Below are positions 26,763-35,471 of a stretch of 40,837 bases of DNA, in pieces. The stretch covers positions 1 through 40,837 of the forward strand of contig JASHRF010000074.1 in the NCBI GenBank assembly GCA_030037545.1, in the 5' to 3' direction. Every line of letters starts with the position of its first letter. Position 1 is the stretch's first letter. The position numbers were made by a program, and so were the translations under genes. This DNA comes from Acidobacteriaceae bacterium (lineage in GTDB: Bacteria > Acidobacteriota > Terriglobia > Terriglobales > Acidobacteriaceae). The notes below the pieces were generated by a model. That model was not told the origin of the DNA, made no database searches, and was given only the letters and a program-made list of their open reading frames with translations.

Positions 26763-27596
26763 ATGCAGCGCAGGACGTTTTTCTTGTTGATTCTGGTTGT
26801 CACTTCCTCATCGCTTTTCGCACAGGAGGGCTTTATCAGCAGCTGGGAGCAGCGGGCCACGCGCACCCAGTCCCAGCAGCCAGCCTGGCCGCCGCCGCTG
26901 ATCACTACATACGTGGGCCTGATCCAGGTATATCGCGCCGACTTTACTCGCCAGACGGCCACAAATGGAGTGCAGACCTGGAGCCTGGACGGCGGAAAGG
27001 GGCTGAACCTCATTCCCGTTGCGAATACCGAGCTGGATCTGAACCTTCCTCCGTATCTGGAGCACAGCGAGCCGACGACGGTGAATGGCGCGGGCGATCT
27101 GTCGTTTGTGCTGAAGTACCGGTTTCTGGCCGGGAACGCTAATCATGGCAGCTACGTGGTGAGCGCCTTTCTGCCCGCCACGCTGCCCACTGGCAGCTAC
27201 AAGAACGGCAGCACCGACGCCACCATTTCACCCAGCGTGGGGTTGGGCAAGGGCTTTGGGCGGTTCGACGTGCAAAGCACGCTGGGCGGCCTATTGCCGG
27301 CGCTCGACACGCAGAAGCTGGGGCGCAGCATTGCATGGAACACGGCGGCGCAATTACACGTGGCGAAAATGTTCTGGCCCGAAGTCGAGTTCAACTCCAC
27401 GTATTACAAAGGCGGACCCAATGACGGAAAGAACCAGACATTCGCCACTCCCGGCCTGCTTGTAGCGCACAAGCTGCGCCCCGGCGATGAGACCAGCCGG
27501 CTGGGCCTGTGCGTGGGCGCCGGCGATCAGATTGCCACCAGCCGATTCCATACCTATAACCACGGGATCGCAGTGACCACGCGGCTGCTGTTTTAG
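26763..27596 (+). CDS. Outer-membrane beta-barrel (transporter-like) protein
   Basis: Starting at ATG 26763 the protein has 277 residues with a signal peptide ending near SLFAQE. Amphipathic alternation is seen throughout (YRFLAG, SYVVSAFLPATLP, FGRFDVQSTLGGL, AVTTRLLF). The final Phe is the usual C-terminal signal of outer-membrane barrels. The pattern fits the 'transporter'/phenol-degradation MetA-like Pfam family (Phenol_MetA_deg). The function is unknown. The start is uncertain because the Shine-Dalgarno is weak. Confidence 0.75.
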   Translation: MQRRTFFLLILVVTSSSLFAQEGFISSWEQRATRTQSQQPAWPPPLITTYVGLIQVYRADFTRQTATNGVQTWSLDGGKGLNLIPVANTELDLNLPPYLEHSEPTTVNGAGDLSFVLKYRFLAGNANHGSYVVSAFLPATLPTGSYKNGSTDATISPSVGLGKGFGRFDVQSTLGGLLPALDTQKLGRSIAWNTAAQLHVAKMFWPEVEFNSTYYKGGPNDGKNQTFATPGLLVAHKLRPGDETSRLGLCVGAGDQIATSRFHTYNHGIAVTTRLLF

Positions 27597-27617
27597 TGGC
27601 GCGAGCATGAAGATTGT

Positions 27618-27654
27618 GGTTTCCCGGGTCTCAAACCCGAAACCTGGGGCACCC
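27618..27654 (+). repeat. REP-like hairpin element, copy 1
   Basis: GGTTTCCCGGGTCTCAA followed by ACCCGAAACC forms a bulged stem (GGTTT/AAACC outside, CGGGT/ACCCG inside), and CTGGGGCACC follows. It starts 22 bp after the outer-membrane gene. A related sequence lies at 35758-35793, also just past a gene end. Confidence 0.5.
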
Positions 27655-27688
27655 AAGCTCGGTGGGCGCGGATAGGAAGATCACGAAG

Positions 27689-27880
27689 TCACTTACCTGT
27701 TCCCTCGGTAATGGTCACAATGCGATCCACTCCGGGGACGATAAAGTGCTCCACCTTGCCGCTCGGACAGTGCACCTCGATGTCGTTGACTTTGGTCGCC
27801 TGGCCGAGGCCGAAGTGCGGGCGCGGGTCGCTGGCGGAGCCGTAGCTGCCGCCGCTCAGCACGTCCTCGCGCTGCCTCAT
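27689..27880 (-). pseudogene. Orphan ASPIC/UnbV C-terminal fragment
   Basis: The minus strand encodes 63 residues that read REDVLSGGSYGSASDPRPHF, then GLGQATKVNDIEVHCPSGKV and EHFIVPGVDRIV. This is the end of an ASPIC/UnbV domain (S-G-G-S-Y ... HFGLG ... W-P-S-G), with Cys where Trp is usual. A stop lies three codons before its first Met and no FG-GAP or TPR part is present. It is therefore the remains of a second gene like the one at 22343-25891, probably left after deletion. Confidence 0.75.
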
Positions 27881-27954
27881 GCGCCGTCAAGCGGCTGCAA
27901 CCTAAAGGCGTGAGGCGCTCCGTGACCAACCAAGCATGGAGTTACTTTTCCGCA

Positions 27955-27984
27955 GCGAAAAAATATTTAGCGAAAAAATATTTA
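27955..27984 (+). repeat. Exact 15-bp A/T-rich tandem repeat
   Basis: GCGAAAAAATATTTA occurs twice head to tail (27955-27969 and 27970-27984). The second copy runs into the -35 box of the next promoter. It could be an UP element or a pair of regulator sites. Confidence 0.75.
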
Positions 27985-28010
27985 CAGCGCAGTTGCGCCG
28001 GTGGTATATT
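27981..28010 (+). promoter_or_regulatory. Predicted promoter TTTACA-18-TATATT
   Basis: TTTACA (27981-27986) and TATATT (28005-28010) have an 18-bp spacer and sit under an A-rich tract. Transcription would start near 28017 and give a leader of about 90 nt for the gene at 28107. Confidence 0.6.
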
Positions 28011-28022
28011 GACGCGCATATC

Positions 28023-28064
28023 TGTCGCCTGAATCTTTCCCAAACTCTCCTCCCGCAGGCGACA
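28023..28064 (+). promoter_or_regulatory. 5'-leader stem-loop
   Basis: TGTCGCCTG and CAGGCGACA form a perfect 9-bp stem with a 24-nt pyrimidine-rich loop. The loop contains CCTCC, which could pair with the GGAGG at the ribosome-binding site about 35 nt downstream. A translation-control or stability element is possible; no known riboswitch is recognised. Confidence 0.4.
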
Positions 28065-28106
28065 TCCGGGCTACCAATTCCGACGAGTGCATCGAAGGAG
28101 GTTTCC

Positions 28107-28973
28107 ATGCGATTCCTTCCCGGTTTAGGTGTTGCCGCGCTTTTGGTTACCGGCGCCTGCGATCCTGGATTGCAGGCTCAGGCCAGTGACGCCGCCGCGC
28201 TGCAGAAAAAGCTCACCGACGAATTCTCGCTGACCAAGATCACGGCCGATCGCAGCGACATTGTGACCGCCGGAGCGGTGCTGGTGCTGCACAAAGACGG
28301 GCTGGTCATGTACAGCACACCGACCGAAACTTCGCCGTTGAATGTTTATAAGGATGGGCAAATCCAGTTCAAGCAAGGAAGCGCCGTCAAGCAGTTGGGC
28401 CTGAAGTGGATCAAGGAAAGAACGATGCCCACGTCCAACGTTCCGCAGCGCAAGTTTGTGGCGGGCGAAAAATTCTGGGTCACGGGCATCGATTTTCAGG
28501 CCGACGGGGTGGTCTTCGATGTGTACAGCGACCCGTTCAACGACGTCCGCTACTACGGGCAGCTGAAGTTCCCGTTCCCGAAGGACTCGATTCCGCCGGC
28601 CGACGAACTGGTCAAGAACGTTGAGGAAGTGATCACCGTCCAGCCGGCCGACGACTCGGGCAACGGCGGAAGCGGCGGTGGCACGGACAACAATGCCGGA
28701 AACGGCAATAACGGCTCCGCGCCGCCCGCGAATGGCCCCGCACCGGCAGCGCCTGCGGCGGCGGCAGCGATGGCCCCGATTGCACCGCCGCCTCCGCCAC
28801 CGGATCAGCCGCCTCCACCGCCTAAGACCATCGCCGTGGGGCAGACCAAGGACGTGGTAGTGGCCACGTGGGGACAACCGACCAAAGACATCAAGCTTGC
28901 CAACAAAGAGATTTTTGTCTACCCGGACATGAAGGTGACCTTTGTCGCGGGCAAAGTCTCGAACGTTGAGTAG
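28107..28973 (+). CDS. Secreted protein with BamE-like C-terminal module
   Basis: Starting at ATG 28107 behind AAGGAGG, the protein has 288 residues and a signal peptide (about 1-24). A Cys in GACDP might make it a lipoprotein, but no good lipobox is seen. The middle part (about 30-175) is a soluble domain of unknown fold. An Asn/Gly-rich and Pro/Ala-rich linker follows (about 180-240). The last 48 residues hold I-A-V-G-Q-T...WGQP...D-M-K-V-T-F...G-K-V-S-N-V-E. This tail closely matches the end of the next protein and recalls SmpA/OmlA (BamE) repeats with their G-x-T-x-x-x-V and G-x-P signature. The two genes are 177 bp apart and may form one unit. Confidence 0.7.
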   Translation: MRFLPGLGVAALLVTGACDPGLQAQASDAAALQKKLTDEFSLTKITADRSDIVTAGAVLVLHKDGLVMYSTPTETSPLNVYKDGQIQFKQGSAVKQLGLKWIKERTMPTSNVPQRKFVAGEKFWVTGIDFQADGVVFDVYSDPFNDVRYYGQLKFPFPKDSIPPADELVKNVEEVITVQPADDSGNGGSGGGTDNNAGNGNNGSAPPANGPAPAAPAAAAAMAPIAPPPPPPDQPPPPPKTIAVGQTKDVVVATWGQPTKDIKLANKEIFVYPDMKVTFVAGKVSNVE

Positions 28974-29150
28974 CGCCCATTGTGAAGATTCGGCATTGCG
29001 GCGTCAACATTGTCACCCTTGCAGAGCCAAACCAGGGTCGATGTAACCCGAAGCCATCGAGGTCAAGCCGCACCAGGGAGCGGCGACCGCGAAACATTCC
29101 GAACAGGACACAGTTACCCCGGTTTTGCTCTTAAAGAACGGAGGATCGCA

Positions 29151-30863
29151 ATGACTTTGCACCGATTCGCGCGAAGGCATCTTCTTCTCCAGGCAGCCGC
29201 TGCGCTGTGCGTGTGCGCTTGTGCTGTTCTGGCCGGCCAGACCACCAAGAAGCCCTCGACACCAGCCAAGCCCGCTACCGCGGCCAAGCCGGCCAGCACC
29301 GCCGGCCATGGCGCATCGACGAGCACCAGCGGCCACTCAGGCCCAACCACCGGCGGCACGCATACCGGTCCCACGACGAGCAATCGAAGCGGCCACGTTA
29401 CCACGACGGGCGGAGCGCATCCGACGACGGCCGGCGGCGCCAACCGGACCATGGGCGGCGCGAGGCCCGGCGGCATGAACCGTACCGCGACTGGCCACGT
29501 AGCCCCGGCCGGCAGCCGGACCATCGCCACCCGCAACGGCGCGGTGACGCGGCGCGCCGATGGCAGAATCAGCGACGTGCACGACGCGCGGCGCGGCATG
29601 GACGTGCATCATGGGCTCGACGGCAGCCGCCGCGTCTCCGTGGAGCGCGCCGACCACTCGCGCATCGTGGCCGAGCGCGGACGGCGCGGATATATCGAGC
29701 GGCGCTATTCCTATCGCGGGCACGATTATGCGCGCCGCTCCTACTACTGGCACGGACACGAGTACAACCGCTACTACCGCGGCTACTACTACCACGGCGC
29801 CTTCGTCAACGTGTATGCCCCGGCGGTTTACTACCCTCCGGCGTTCTATGGATGGGCCTATAACCCGTGGTATTCGCCGATCTCGTTTGGCTGGGGGTGG
29901 GCAGGCCAGCCGTGGTATGGCTTTTACGCAGGCTACTTTGCGCCTTACCCGGTTTACGCCGGGCCCGCGTTCTGGCTGACGGACTACCTCATCTCGTCGG
30001 AACTGCAAGCGGCCTATGCGGCGCAGCAGGAAGCCAACCTGCAGATGGCCGCCGATGCCTCTGCAGGACAGCCGTTGCTGACGCCGGACGTCAAGGCCGA
30101 GATTGCCGACGAGGTGAAGGCCGAGATCGCGCTTGAAAACTCCGAGGCGCAGCAGAACGCGCAGGGGCAGGACCCCGATCCGGGTTCCAGCGGAATTGCT
30201 CGCATGCTGGGCGACGGCAGGACGCACGTTTTTGTGGCCGGCGATTCGCTCGACGTGGTGGATTCAACCGGCGCCGAATGCGCACTGAGCGATGGCGACG
30301 TTTTGCAGTTTTCGGGACCACCTCCGGCTGACAATCAAACCGATGTGAACGTGATGGTGCTTTCGAGCAAAGGCGGCAGGGAGTGCCAGCGCTCGGCCAC
30401 AGTGACCGTGGCCGTGGCCGACCTGCAGGAGATGCAGAACCACCTGCGCGAGACCATCGACCAGGGAATGCAGGAACTGCAGGCGAAACAGGGAAGCGGC
30501 GGGCTGCCGGCCGCTCCGCCTTCGGCCCAGGCACCGCCGGCGCAAACCGAATTTGCGCAAATCGCGCCTCCACCGGAGCCCAACGGCGAAGCGGACGTGA
30601 ACCAGCAGCTTACCCAAGCCGACCAGGTTGACCAGGAGGCCGCACAGGCCGCCCCTGCGGGCGGCAGCGAGCCCGCCGGCGCTGCGCCTGCGGCGCCGCA
30701 ACCGACCCAGACGGTCAACATCGCTGTGGGCCAGACCATCGATCAGGTTACGAGCTCGCTTGGGCAGCCGGTGACCATTATCGATCTGGGCGCGAAGAAA
30801 ATCTATAAATATAAGGATATGAAGATTACTTTCAACCAGGGCAAGGTGACCGACGTCGAGTAG
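29151..30863 (+). CDS. Secreted Gly/Thr- and Tyr-rich protein with BamE-like C-terminal module
   Basis: Starting at ATG 29151 behind GGAGG, the protein has 570 residues and a signal peptide (about 1-29). The order is: a Thr/Gly/His-rich low-complexity region (about 30-130), an Arg-rich stretch with D-x-R-x-x-S-V-E-R, and a Tyr-rich segment (about 185-285; YYRGYYYHG and FYGWAYNPWY). An LTPDVKAEIADEVKAEIA helix and a conserved soluble domain with AGDSLDVVDSTGAECALSDG follow. The protein ends with a Pro/Ala linker and the same 48-residue module as the protein before. Similar Tyr-rich proteins occur in acidobacteria with no known function. The composition suggests an extracellular or envelope-associated protein. 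I cannot assign a role. Confidence 0.75.
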   Translation: MTLHRFARRHLLLQAAAALCVCACAVLAGQTTKKPSTPAKPATAAKPASTAGHGASTSTSGHSGPTTGGTHTGPTTSNRSGHVTTTGGAHPTTAGGANRTMGGARPGGMNRTATGHVAPAGSRTIATRNGAVTRRADGRISDVHDARRGMDVHHGLDGSRRVSVERADHSRIVAERGRRGYIERRYSYRGHDYARRSYYWHGHEYNRYYRGYYYHGAFVNVYAPAVYYPPAFYGWAYNPWYSPISFGWGWAGQPWYGFYAGYFAPYPVYAGPAFWLTDYLISSELQAAYAAQQEANLQMAADASAGQPLLTPDVKAEIADEVKAEIALENSEAQQNAQGQDPDPGSSGIARMLGDGRTHVFVAGDSLDVVDSTGAECALSDGDVLQFSGPPPADNQTDVNVMVLSSKGGRECQRSATVTVAVADLQEMQNHLRETIDQGMQELQAKQGSGGLPAAPPSAQAPPAQTEFAQIAPPPEPNGEADVNQQLTQADQVDQEAAQAAPAGGSEPAGAAPAAPQPTQTVNIAVGQTIDQVTSSLGQPVTIIDLGAKKIYKYKDMKITFNQGKVTDVE

Positions 30864-30884
30864 CTACCTGCCCCTGCAAGATTG

Positions 30885-30916
30885 CACCGGCCTGTTGGCA
30901 AAGGAGCAGGCCGGTG
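30885..30916 (+). terminator. Hairpin after the Tyr-rich protein gene
   Basis: CACCGGCCTG and CAGGCCGGTG form a perfect 10-bp stem around a 12-nt loop, 21 bp past the stop. A T-rich stretch follows only weakly. It probably ends the transcript. The rest of the gap to 31155 shows no further gene. Confidence 0.6.
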
Positions 30917-31155
30917 TCGCCTCTGTCAATTTCGAGGCCAGCGGAACTCAGAGGAAGCGTATCCGGTGGCCGCAAGAGCCATCACCGCCTGCCGGGTTGC
31001 AGACGCCCGATTCGCCCTGAGAATAGCTTGACTTTCGCCCAACACTTGCGCCACGTTCCCGCGCCGGCGTGGGGATCGGCTCCCCATCACTAAACATCTA
31101 ACGAAACAGCCTGGAGATTTTTTGTCCAGGCGACCTTATCGAAGGAGCCGGTTCC

Positions 31156-31761
31156 ATGCGATCTGATATCGTGCCCGGAAGCGCTTTTCCCGATTACGAA
31201 CTGCCCGATCACACGCGCACCCTGCGGAAGCTGAGCGAACTGCAAGGCGATGACCCGCTGATCCTCACGCTGGCGCGCGGCCATTACTGTCCGAAGGAGC
31301 ACCATCAGCACCGGGATTTGGCCTCTTTTTATTCGAAAATCGCCGTGGGCTACACCCAAATCGCTACGATCTCTACCGACGACCACCACACCCTGCAGGA
31401 GTTCCGTGCGTCCGTCGGGGCTCCGTGGACATTCCTGTCCGATCCCGAACGAGTGGTGCAGAAGGACCTGGATATCCAGGAGTACACCGATCCCGAGAAT
31501 AATCCGATGATTCCACACACGCTGGTTCTGAAGCCGGGCCTCATCATTCACCGCATTTACAACGGTTACTGGTTCTGGGGACGGCCATCGGTGGTCGATC
31601 TCTGGCACGACCTGCGCGCCGTGACAAGCGAGATCCGGCGGGACTGGGATCTGAGCGCTCCGGGGCTCCGCGAGGCGTGGGACGCGGGCGACCGATCGCC
31701 GTTTCACGGCTGGGACAAGGGTGAAAAAGCGCCCCCGGTTGGAGCGAAGAAGAAACACTGA
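31156..31761 (+). CDS. Redoxin-domain (peroxiredoxin-like) protein
   Basis: The 201-residue cytoplasmic protein starts at ATG 31156 behind GAAGGAG. The thioredoxin-fold pattern is clear: an opening FPDYELPDHTRTLRKLSEL, then LILTLARGHYCPKEHH with the only Cys at residue 45. TQIATISTDDHHTLQEFRAS and FLSDPERVVQKDL follow. Classic peroxiredoxins have Thr/Ser three residues before the peroxidatic Cys; here Gly42 takes that place (G-H-Y-C), and there is no resolving Cys. It therefore resembles the AhpC/TSA-like 'redoxin' branch with a one-Cys site and a His-rich surround, and peroxidase activity is uncertain. Confidence 0.8.
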   Translation: MRSDIVPGSAFPDYELPDHTRTLRKLSELQGDDPLILTLARGHYCPKEHHQHRDLASFYSKIAVGYTQIATISTDDHHTLQEFRASVGAPWTFLSDPERVVQKDLDIQEYTDPENNPMIPHTLVLKPGLIIHRIYNGYWFWGRPSVVDLWHDLRAVTSEIRRDWDLSAPGLREAWDAGDRSPFHGWDKGEKAPPVGAKKKH

Positions 31762-31903
31762 CCGGGGAGGCGGCAAGTCGCAAGCGCCGGGCCGGCACCT
31801 GCTGATTAATTCACTGGGCCACGATGCCTTCCGGCGCTTTCAGGCTTGTCGTGCATCGCCATTTTTCGACGTGCCGGGCTCAATTGCGTATCATGCATTC
31901 TAA

Positions 31904-33013
31904 GTGGCTGCCCCGGTTCCATCTCCGGAATCCTCTGACCTTGTGGGCTCCGTCCTGGTACTGATCCAGTTCGACGTCTGCGAAGAGTTCGGTCTTGATC
32001 GCCTGAAACAGATGGTGAGAGCCCGCACCGTGCCCAAACCAGGTATGAAGCAGCCGGCTCCGGCCTACGTCCGCTACCAGAGGCCGCCGGTCGTGGAACC
32101 GCTTGAACCATTGGTGCTCGAGACCGGCGAACAGCTCATGGGTGAGATCAAATATTACGACTACGGTGTAGTCAGCGTCGTCTTTCAATACTCCTTTGCG
32201 GGCGACTGGGATGCTCTCGTGCAACTGGCCAGTCGCTGGGTGTGGGACCTGGACTTCGCTCCCCGCGTCGAGCCCCTGGTCCGGAAGCAACTGGAGCGTG
32301 TCTCGGCAGCTATGATCAAGCCCTACTCACGCTGGCTCAGCGAGGACTATTTCATCTTTCACATCCGTGAGGCGGCCGGATCGCTTTCCGCGAACCAGTT
32401 GATTCAGGACTACGGGCGGCCTATCGCGCAGTTGGTGCGTGGAGATAGAACCCAGCTATCGGAAGGAGAGCGCTCCGAGGTGCTGCGGTCACAGATTTCC
32501 TATTATGCGAGCGACCTGGCCGTTATCGGGTGGAACGCCGCCTTTCTTTATGACACGCCTGCCGGAGCGGAAACCGCGATCCAGTTGCTCGAATACGCCA
32601 ACTCGCAGCTGCTCGAATTCCGGCATTACGACGAGTTGCTGACGGATGTCCTGGCCGGTGTTTATGACTCTGTCGCGAGGAAGTCCGGTGCCCTGGCGCG
32701 CTGGCGGCTGGCAAAGTCGGCGACCAATCTCCATACGGTCCTTCTGGATGTGGTTGAGCTGACCGAACGCGCCGACAATGCCATCAAGTTTCTCAGCGAT
32801 ATGTTCGCTGCCCGCCTTTACCGATTGGCGGCGGCGAGAGTTGGGGTTCCCGATTACAAGGATCTCGTCGCCCAGAAGCTGAAAACCGCCGAGGAGTTGT
32901 ACCACTACATGGTCGATCAGTTCAATCAAAGCCGTGCGTTCTTCCTCGAAGTAACGGTTGTGATCATTCTTCTGATCGAGCTTTTCTTTCTCTTCCGCGG
33001 CCGGCCATTCTGA
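31904..33013 (+). CDS. RMD1/DUF155-like membrane-anchored protein
   Basis: The 369-residue protein starts at GTG 31904 right after an in-frame TAA. A YDYGVVSVVFQYSF stretch near residue 85 fits the 'D-Y-G-V-V' core of DUF155. The long helical region (about 220-345) and one C-terminal membrane helix (FLEVTVVIILLIELFFLF) match RMD1/Sif2-type proteins, where the helical part projects into the cytoplasm. The function of bacterial members is unknown; yeast RMD1 relates to mitochondrial or meiotic roles. No Shine-Dalgarno precedes the start. A TATCAT box at 31889 would start transcription within a few bases, so a leaderless message is possible. Confidence 0.65.
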   Translation: MAAPVPSPESSDLVGSVLVLIQFDVCEEFGLDRLKQMVRARTVPKPGMKQPAPAYVRYQRPPVVEPLEPLVLETGEQLMGEIKYYDYGVVSVVFQYSFAGDWDALVQLASRWVWDLDFAPRVEPLVRKQLERVSAAMIKPYSRWLSEDYFIFHIREAAGSLSANQLIQDYGRPIAQLVRGDRTQLSEGERSEVLRSQISYYASDLAVIGWNAAFLYDTPAGAETAIQLLEYANSQLLEFRHYDELLTDVLAGVYDSVARKSGALARWRLAKSATNLHTVLLDVVELTERADNAIKFLSDMFAARLYRLAAARVGVPDYKDLVAQKLKTAEELYHYMVDQFNQSRAFFLEVTVVIILLIELFFLFRGRPF

Positions 33014-33232
33014 CGCGCAAGGCGCAGGCAATTCGGCAACCGTGCGCCACGGTAAAGCCGATTTCCTGCTGCGAGAACTCCGGCTCCGCCGCGAAGAAGG
33101 TTGTTGATCTGTTTCCGGGATATCGCTCATGATTTATGCTCGACCACGGGGGCGCAGAGAGCGCGGCGGCGCGCCGGAATACGCAGGGATTGCGGCGATT
33201 GTCTTTCCGCATCCGCAACTAGGCTGACGCAG

Positions 33233-34828
33233 TTATCCCACACCAAGAAGTACCTCGGAGCCTTCGGCGAGAACCTGCGACTGAAGACCGTCACGAAGTG
33301 AGGCGATGCTCGTCGCCTTGCTGAATAACCAGCCCTGGGCGTAGTGGACGCCGCGTTTGCGCAGGAACTCTGCCTGCGCTTCAGATTCGACACCCTCAGC
33401 GATCATGACCAGCTCGAGCGAATGGGCCATTTCAATGATATGGGGCACCACTTGGCTTGTTGCGCCGTCGATGCCTATGGTTTCGACAAAGGATTTGTCG
33501 ATCTTGAGCACATCGAGTCCAAGGGTCTGCAGGCAGGAGAGGCTGGAGTAGCCAGTTCCGAAGTCATCGATCGCGACTCCGATGCCCCGTTCGCGAATCG
33601 CGGTGATCATGGTGCGCGACTCTTCACCCTGCAGGAAGTGCCGCTCCGTGGCCTCCACCAGCAGGTTGCAGGGTCGAGCGTGACCAAAGTTGATCATGAA
33701 CTCGAGCAGATCCAGGGTGTGAAAGGAAAGAAGGTCGGGACCGGAAAGATTGAGGCAGATACGGAACTCTGGATCGATTCTGAGCAGGGTGGGGAGATCC
33801 ATGGCGACGATCTCAGCTACGCATTCGGTGATGAGCGTTATTACGCCGCTCTCCTCGGCTAAGGGAATAAAGTGGTCAGGCGGCACTAGTTGGCCGCTGC
33901 GCCGCCAGCGCACCAGCGCCTCAGCCCCAACCCAGCGGCCGGTTGCCAGGTTCACGATGGGTTGATATTCGACAATGAACTCCTTGCGCTTTGCGGCGCG
34001 GCGAAGTGCGGTGGGGAGCGAAAGGCTGGCGCGGTAGATGTGGACGACGGCCCAGGCGAGGGCGCAGGCGCAAAGCAGCGGCGGAATGATGATGAACGCG
34101 AAGGGACGTAGCTGCCGCCGCACGTAGACGCTGGGAATGGCGGCCGCCGCAGCAGTATCGGCCTGCTGTGCCCGGACCTCGGAGACCACATAGCCACCGT
34201 CAAGGAACGTCGTCGAACTCCCCTTGGGGATATTTCTGAGCCAGGAAGAGTCAATTCCGCCATTTGCGGTTGCGACTATCGTGTGCTTGGGCTGCGAAGG
34301 GACGAAGATACCGACGGACACATCCGGCGCTCCAGCCGGCAAGTCTGCCTCGAGAGAAGAGTCGACGACAAATGCGAAGCCGCCTTTCGCGACGACTAGC
34401 AGGGGGTGAGTTTGCGCCTTGAAAATCCAAACATTGTATCGTTCCTCGGCGCCGTACTCAGTGGTGAGGTCGGCGGGCCCAATATCGATGGGTTCCGTGG
34501 TGCCGAGCGAAGAGCAGGTGAGTTGGTTGCCGGAGATGCGGGCCATGGCCTGAATGTAGTACGAGGTAACGGCTAGCTCCCGCATCAGGGCGATTTCCTC
34601 GGGAGAACAGGGCGGGAATTGCGCCGCGTTCAGCAGGTTGTAGGCGTCATTGAGCTGGTTTGCCGCCTCCTCGCTGCGGCGCACAAGATCGCTTGCGTAG
34701 CCTTGGACCCTGGATTCCTCGTTAGCCAGGGCGTCGCTCCAGGCGACCTGGATGGAGATCCAGATGGGCGCCACAACGGCGACCGAACCGACAGCGAAGG
34801 CGATTGCAACCCCAGAGGAGTGGCGCAT
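33233..34828 (-). CDS. CSS-motif EAL phosphodiesterase (c-di-GMP)
   Basis: The 531-residue protein has two membrane helices (about 7-28 and 240-262) flanking a periplasmic CSS-motif sensor. That sensor contains Cys105-Ser-Ser (TCSSLG) and another Cys in PPCSPEE; in E. coli PdeC the motif pair controls activity through disulfide state. The C-terminal EAL domain (about 280-515) has all key residues: Glu303 in GAEALVRW, E in VEATERHF, DDFGTGYSS, Lys in KIDKSFV and EGVES. An active c-di-GMP hydrolase is therefore expected. The gene stands alone between a convergent RMD1-like gene and the gene-poor region. Confidence 0.92.
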   Translation of the reverse strand: MRHSSGVAIAFAVGSVAVVAPIWISIQVAWSDALANEESRVQGYASDLVRRSEEAANQLNDAYNLLNAAQFPPCSPEEIALMRELAVTSYYIQAMARISGNQLTCSSLGTTEPIDIGPADLTTEYGAEERYNVWIFKAQTHPLLVVAKGGFAFVVDSSLEADLPAGAPDVSVGIFVPSQPKHTIVATANGGIDSSWLRNIPKGSSTTFLDGGYVVSEVRAQQADTAAAAAIPSVYVRRQLRPFAFIIIPPLLCACALAWAVVHIYRASLSLPTALRRAAKRKEFIVEYQPIVNLATGRWVGAEALVRWRRSGQLVPPDHFIPLAEESGVITLITECVAEIVAMDLPTLLRIDPEFRICLNLSGPDLLSFHTLDLLEFMINFGHARPCNLLVEATERHFLQGEESRTMITAIRERGIGVAIDDFGTGYSSLSCLQTLGLDVLKIDKSFVETIGIDGATSQVVPHIIEMAHSLELVMIAEGVESEAQAEFLRKRGVHYAQGWLFSKATSIASLRDGLQSQVLAEGSEVLLGVG

Positions 34829-35471
34829 TTTTTCTCAATTGGGCCCTAAACGGGTGCAGATTGGTATTCCTTGCCGCCTGCTCCTCCGGCCTACAACAAC
34901 ACGCATCGAGCCGTGATTAGGAGGCGGCCAAGCCCGGCACCATGGCAAGAAAGGCGATCACAAAATAACCGACCCAGTTAACGATGCCACCGGCGAATCC
35001 ACAAGGCCTCGCCCTGCAGCGACGGCAAGGTACGCCCGGCGTGGAAACCAATCCGAACGCAAGTTACCTGAAATGATATTTCACCTTAACTCGTGGGTCC
35101 GGCATGCAACGAAAGGGTCAGTTCGCCTGTTACTAAGGTACTGAAGGGTCCCGACCGTACTAGCCGCCACCAGACTGCGCCGTAGTGCCGCCCGATCACC
35201 CATGGAGCAGCACCTGAGGGCACCCCCGCCTGGGACTCGCCGGCGCCTCTACATGCAGCGCCTCCAAGAATCCGTCGAGCAGCGGCGCCGGGCCTGGCTT
35301 GTCAATTGCCAAGCTGGTCATCATTGATCGAATCGGTGGGAAGATCAGGCTCGACGAAGTAAAGCAAAGAGCACAGTGTGTCATCGAACTTCCTCTGCTT
35401 CCCTGAGCGGGATACTATTTGTGAGGGCAGGCAGGTGCGCGCTAAGAAGCCGCGCCTGAATCATGGTGCTA
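34829..35471. other. Gene-poor interval upstream of the MITE
   Basis: About 640 bp without a convincing gene. The minus strand has a short frame ending at 34917 with one hydrophobic helix and three cysteines, but no start or family supports it. A 15-bp palindrome, TGAAAT-GAT-ATTTCA, sits at 35069-35083. Nothing else stands out; the region may be decayed sequence. Confidence 0.5.

Noticed and set aside
27955..27984. The two-unit repeat as the start of a CRISPR array.
   Set aside because: Only two copies, directly joined with no spacer, 15 bp long and A/T-rich. It is a promoter-proximal tandem repeat.
34917..35046. Small minus-strand protein with a hydrophobic helix and three cysteines.
   Set aside because: Only a TTG start without ribosome-binding site, no family resemblance, and a stop just upstream; support is too weak for a gene.
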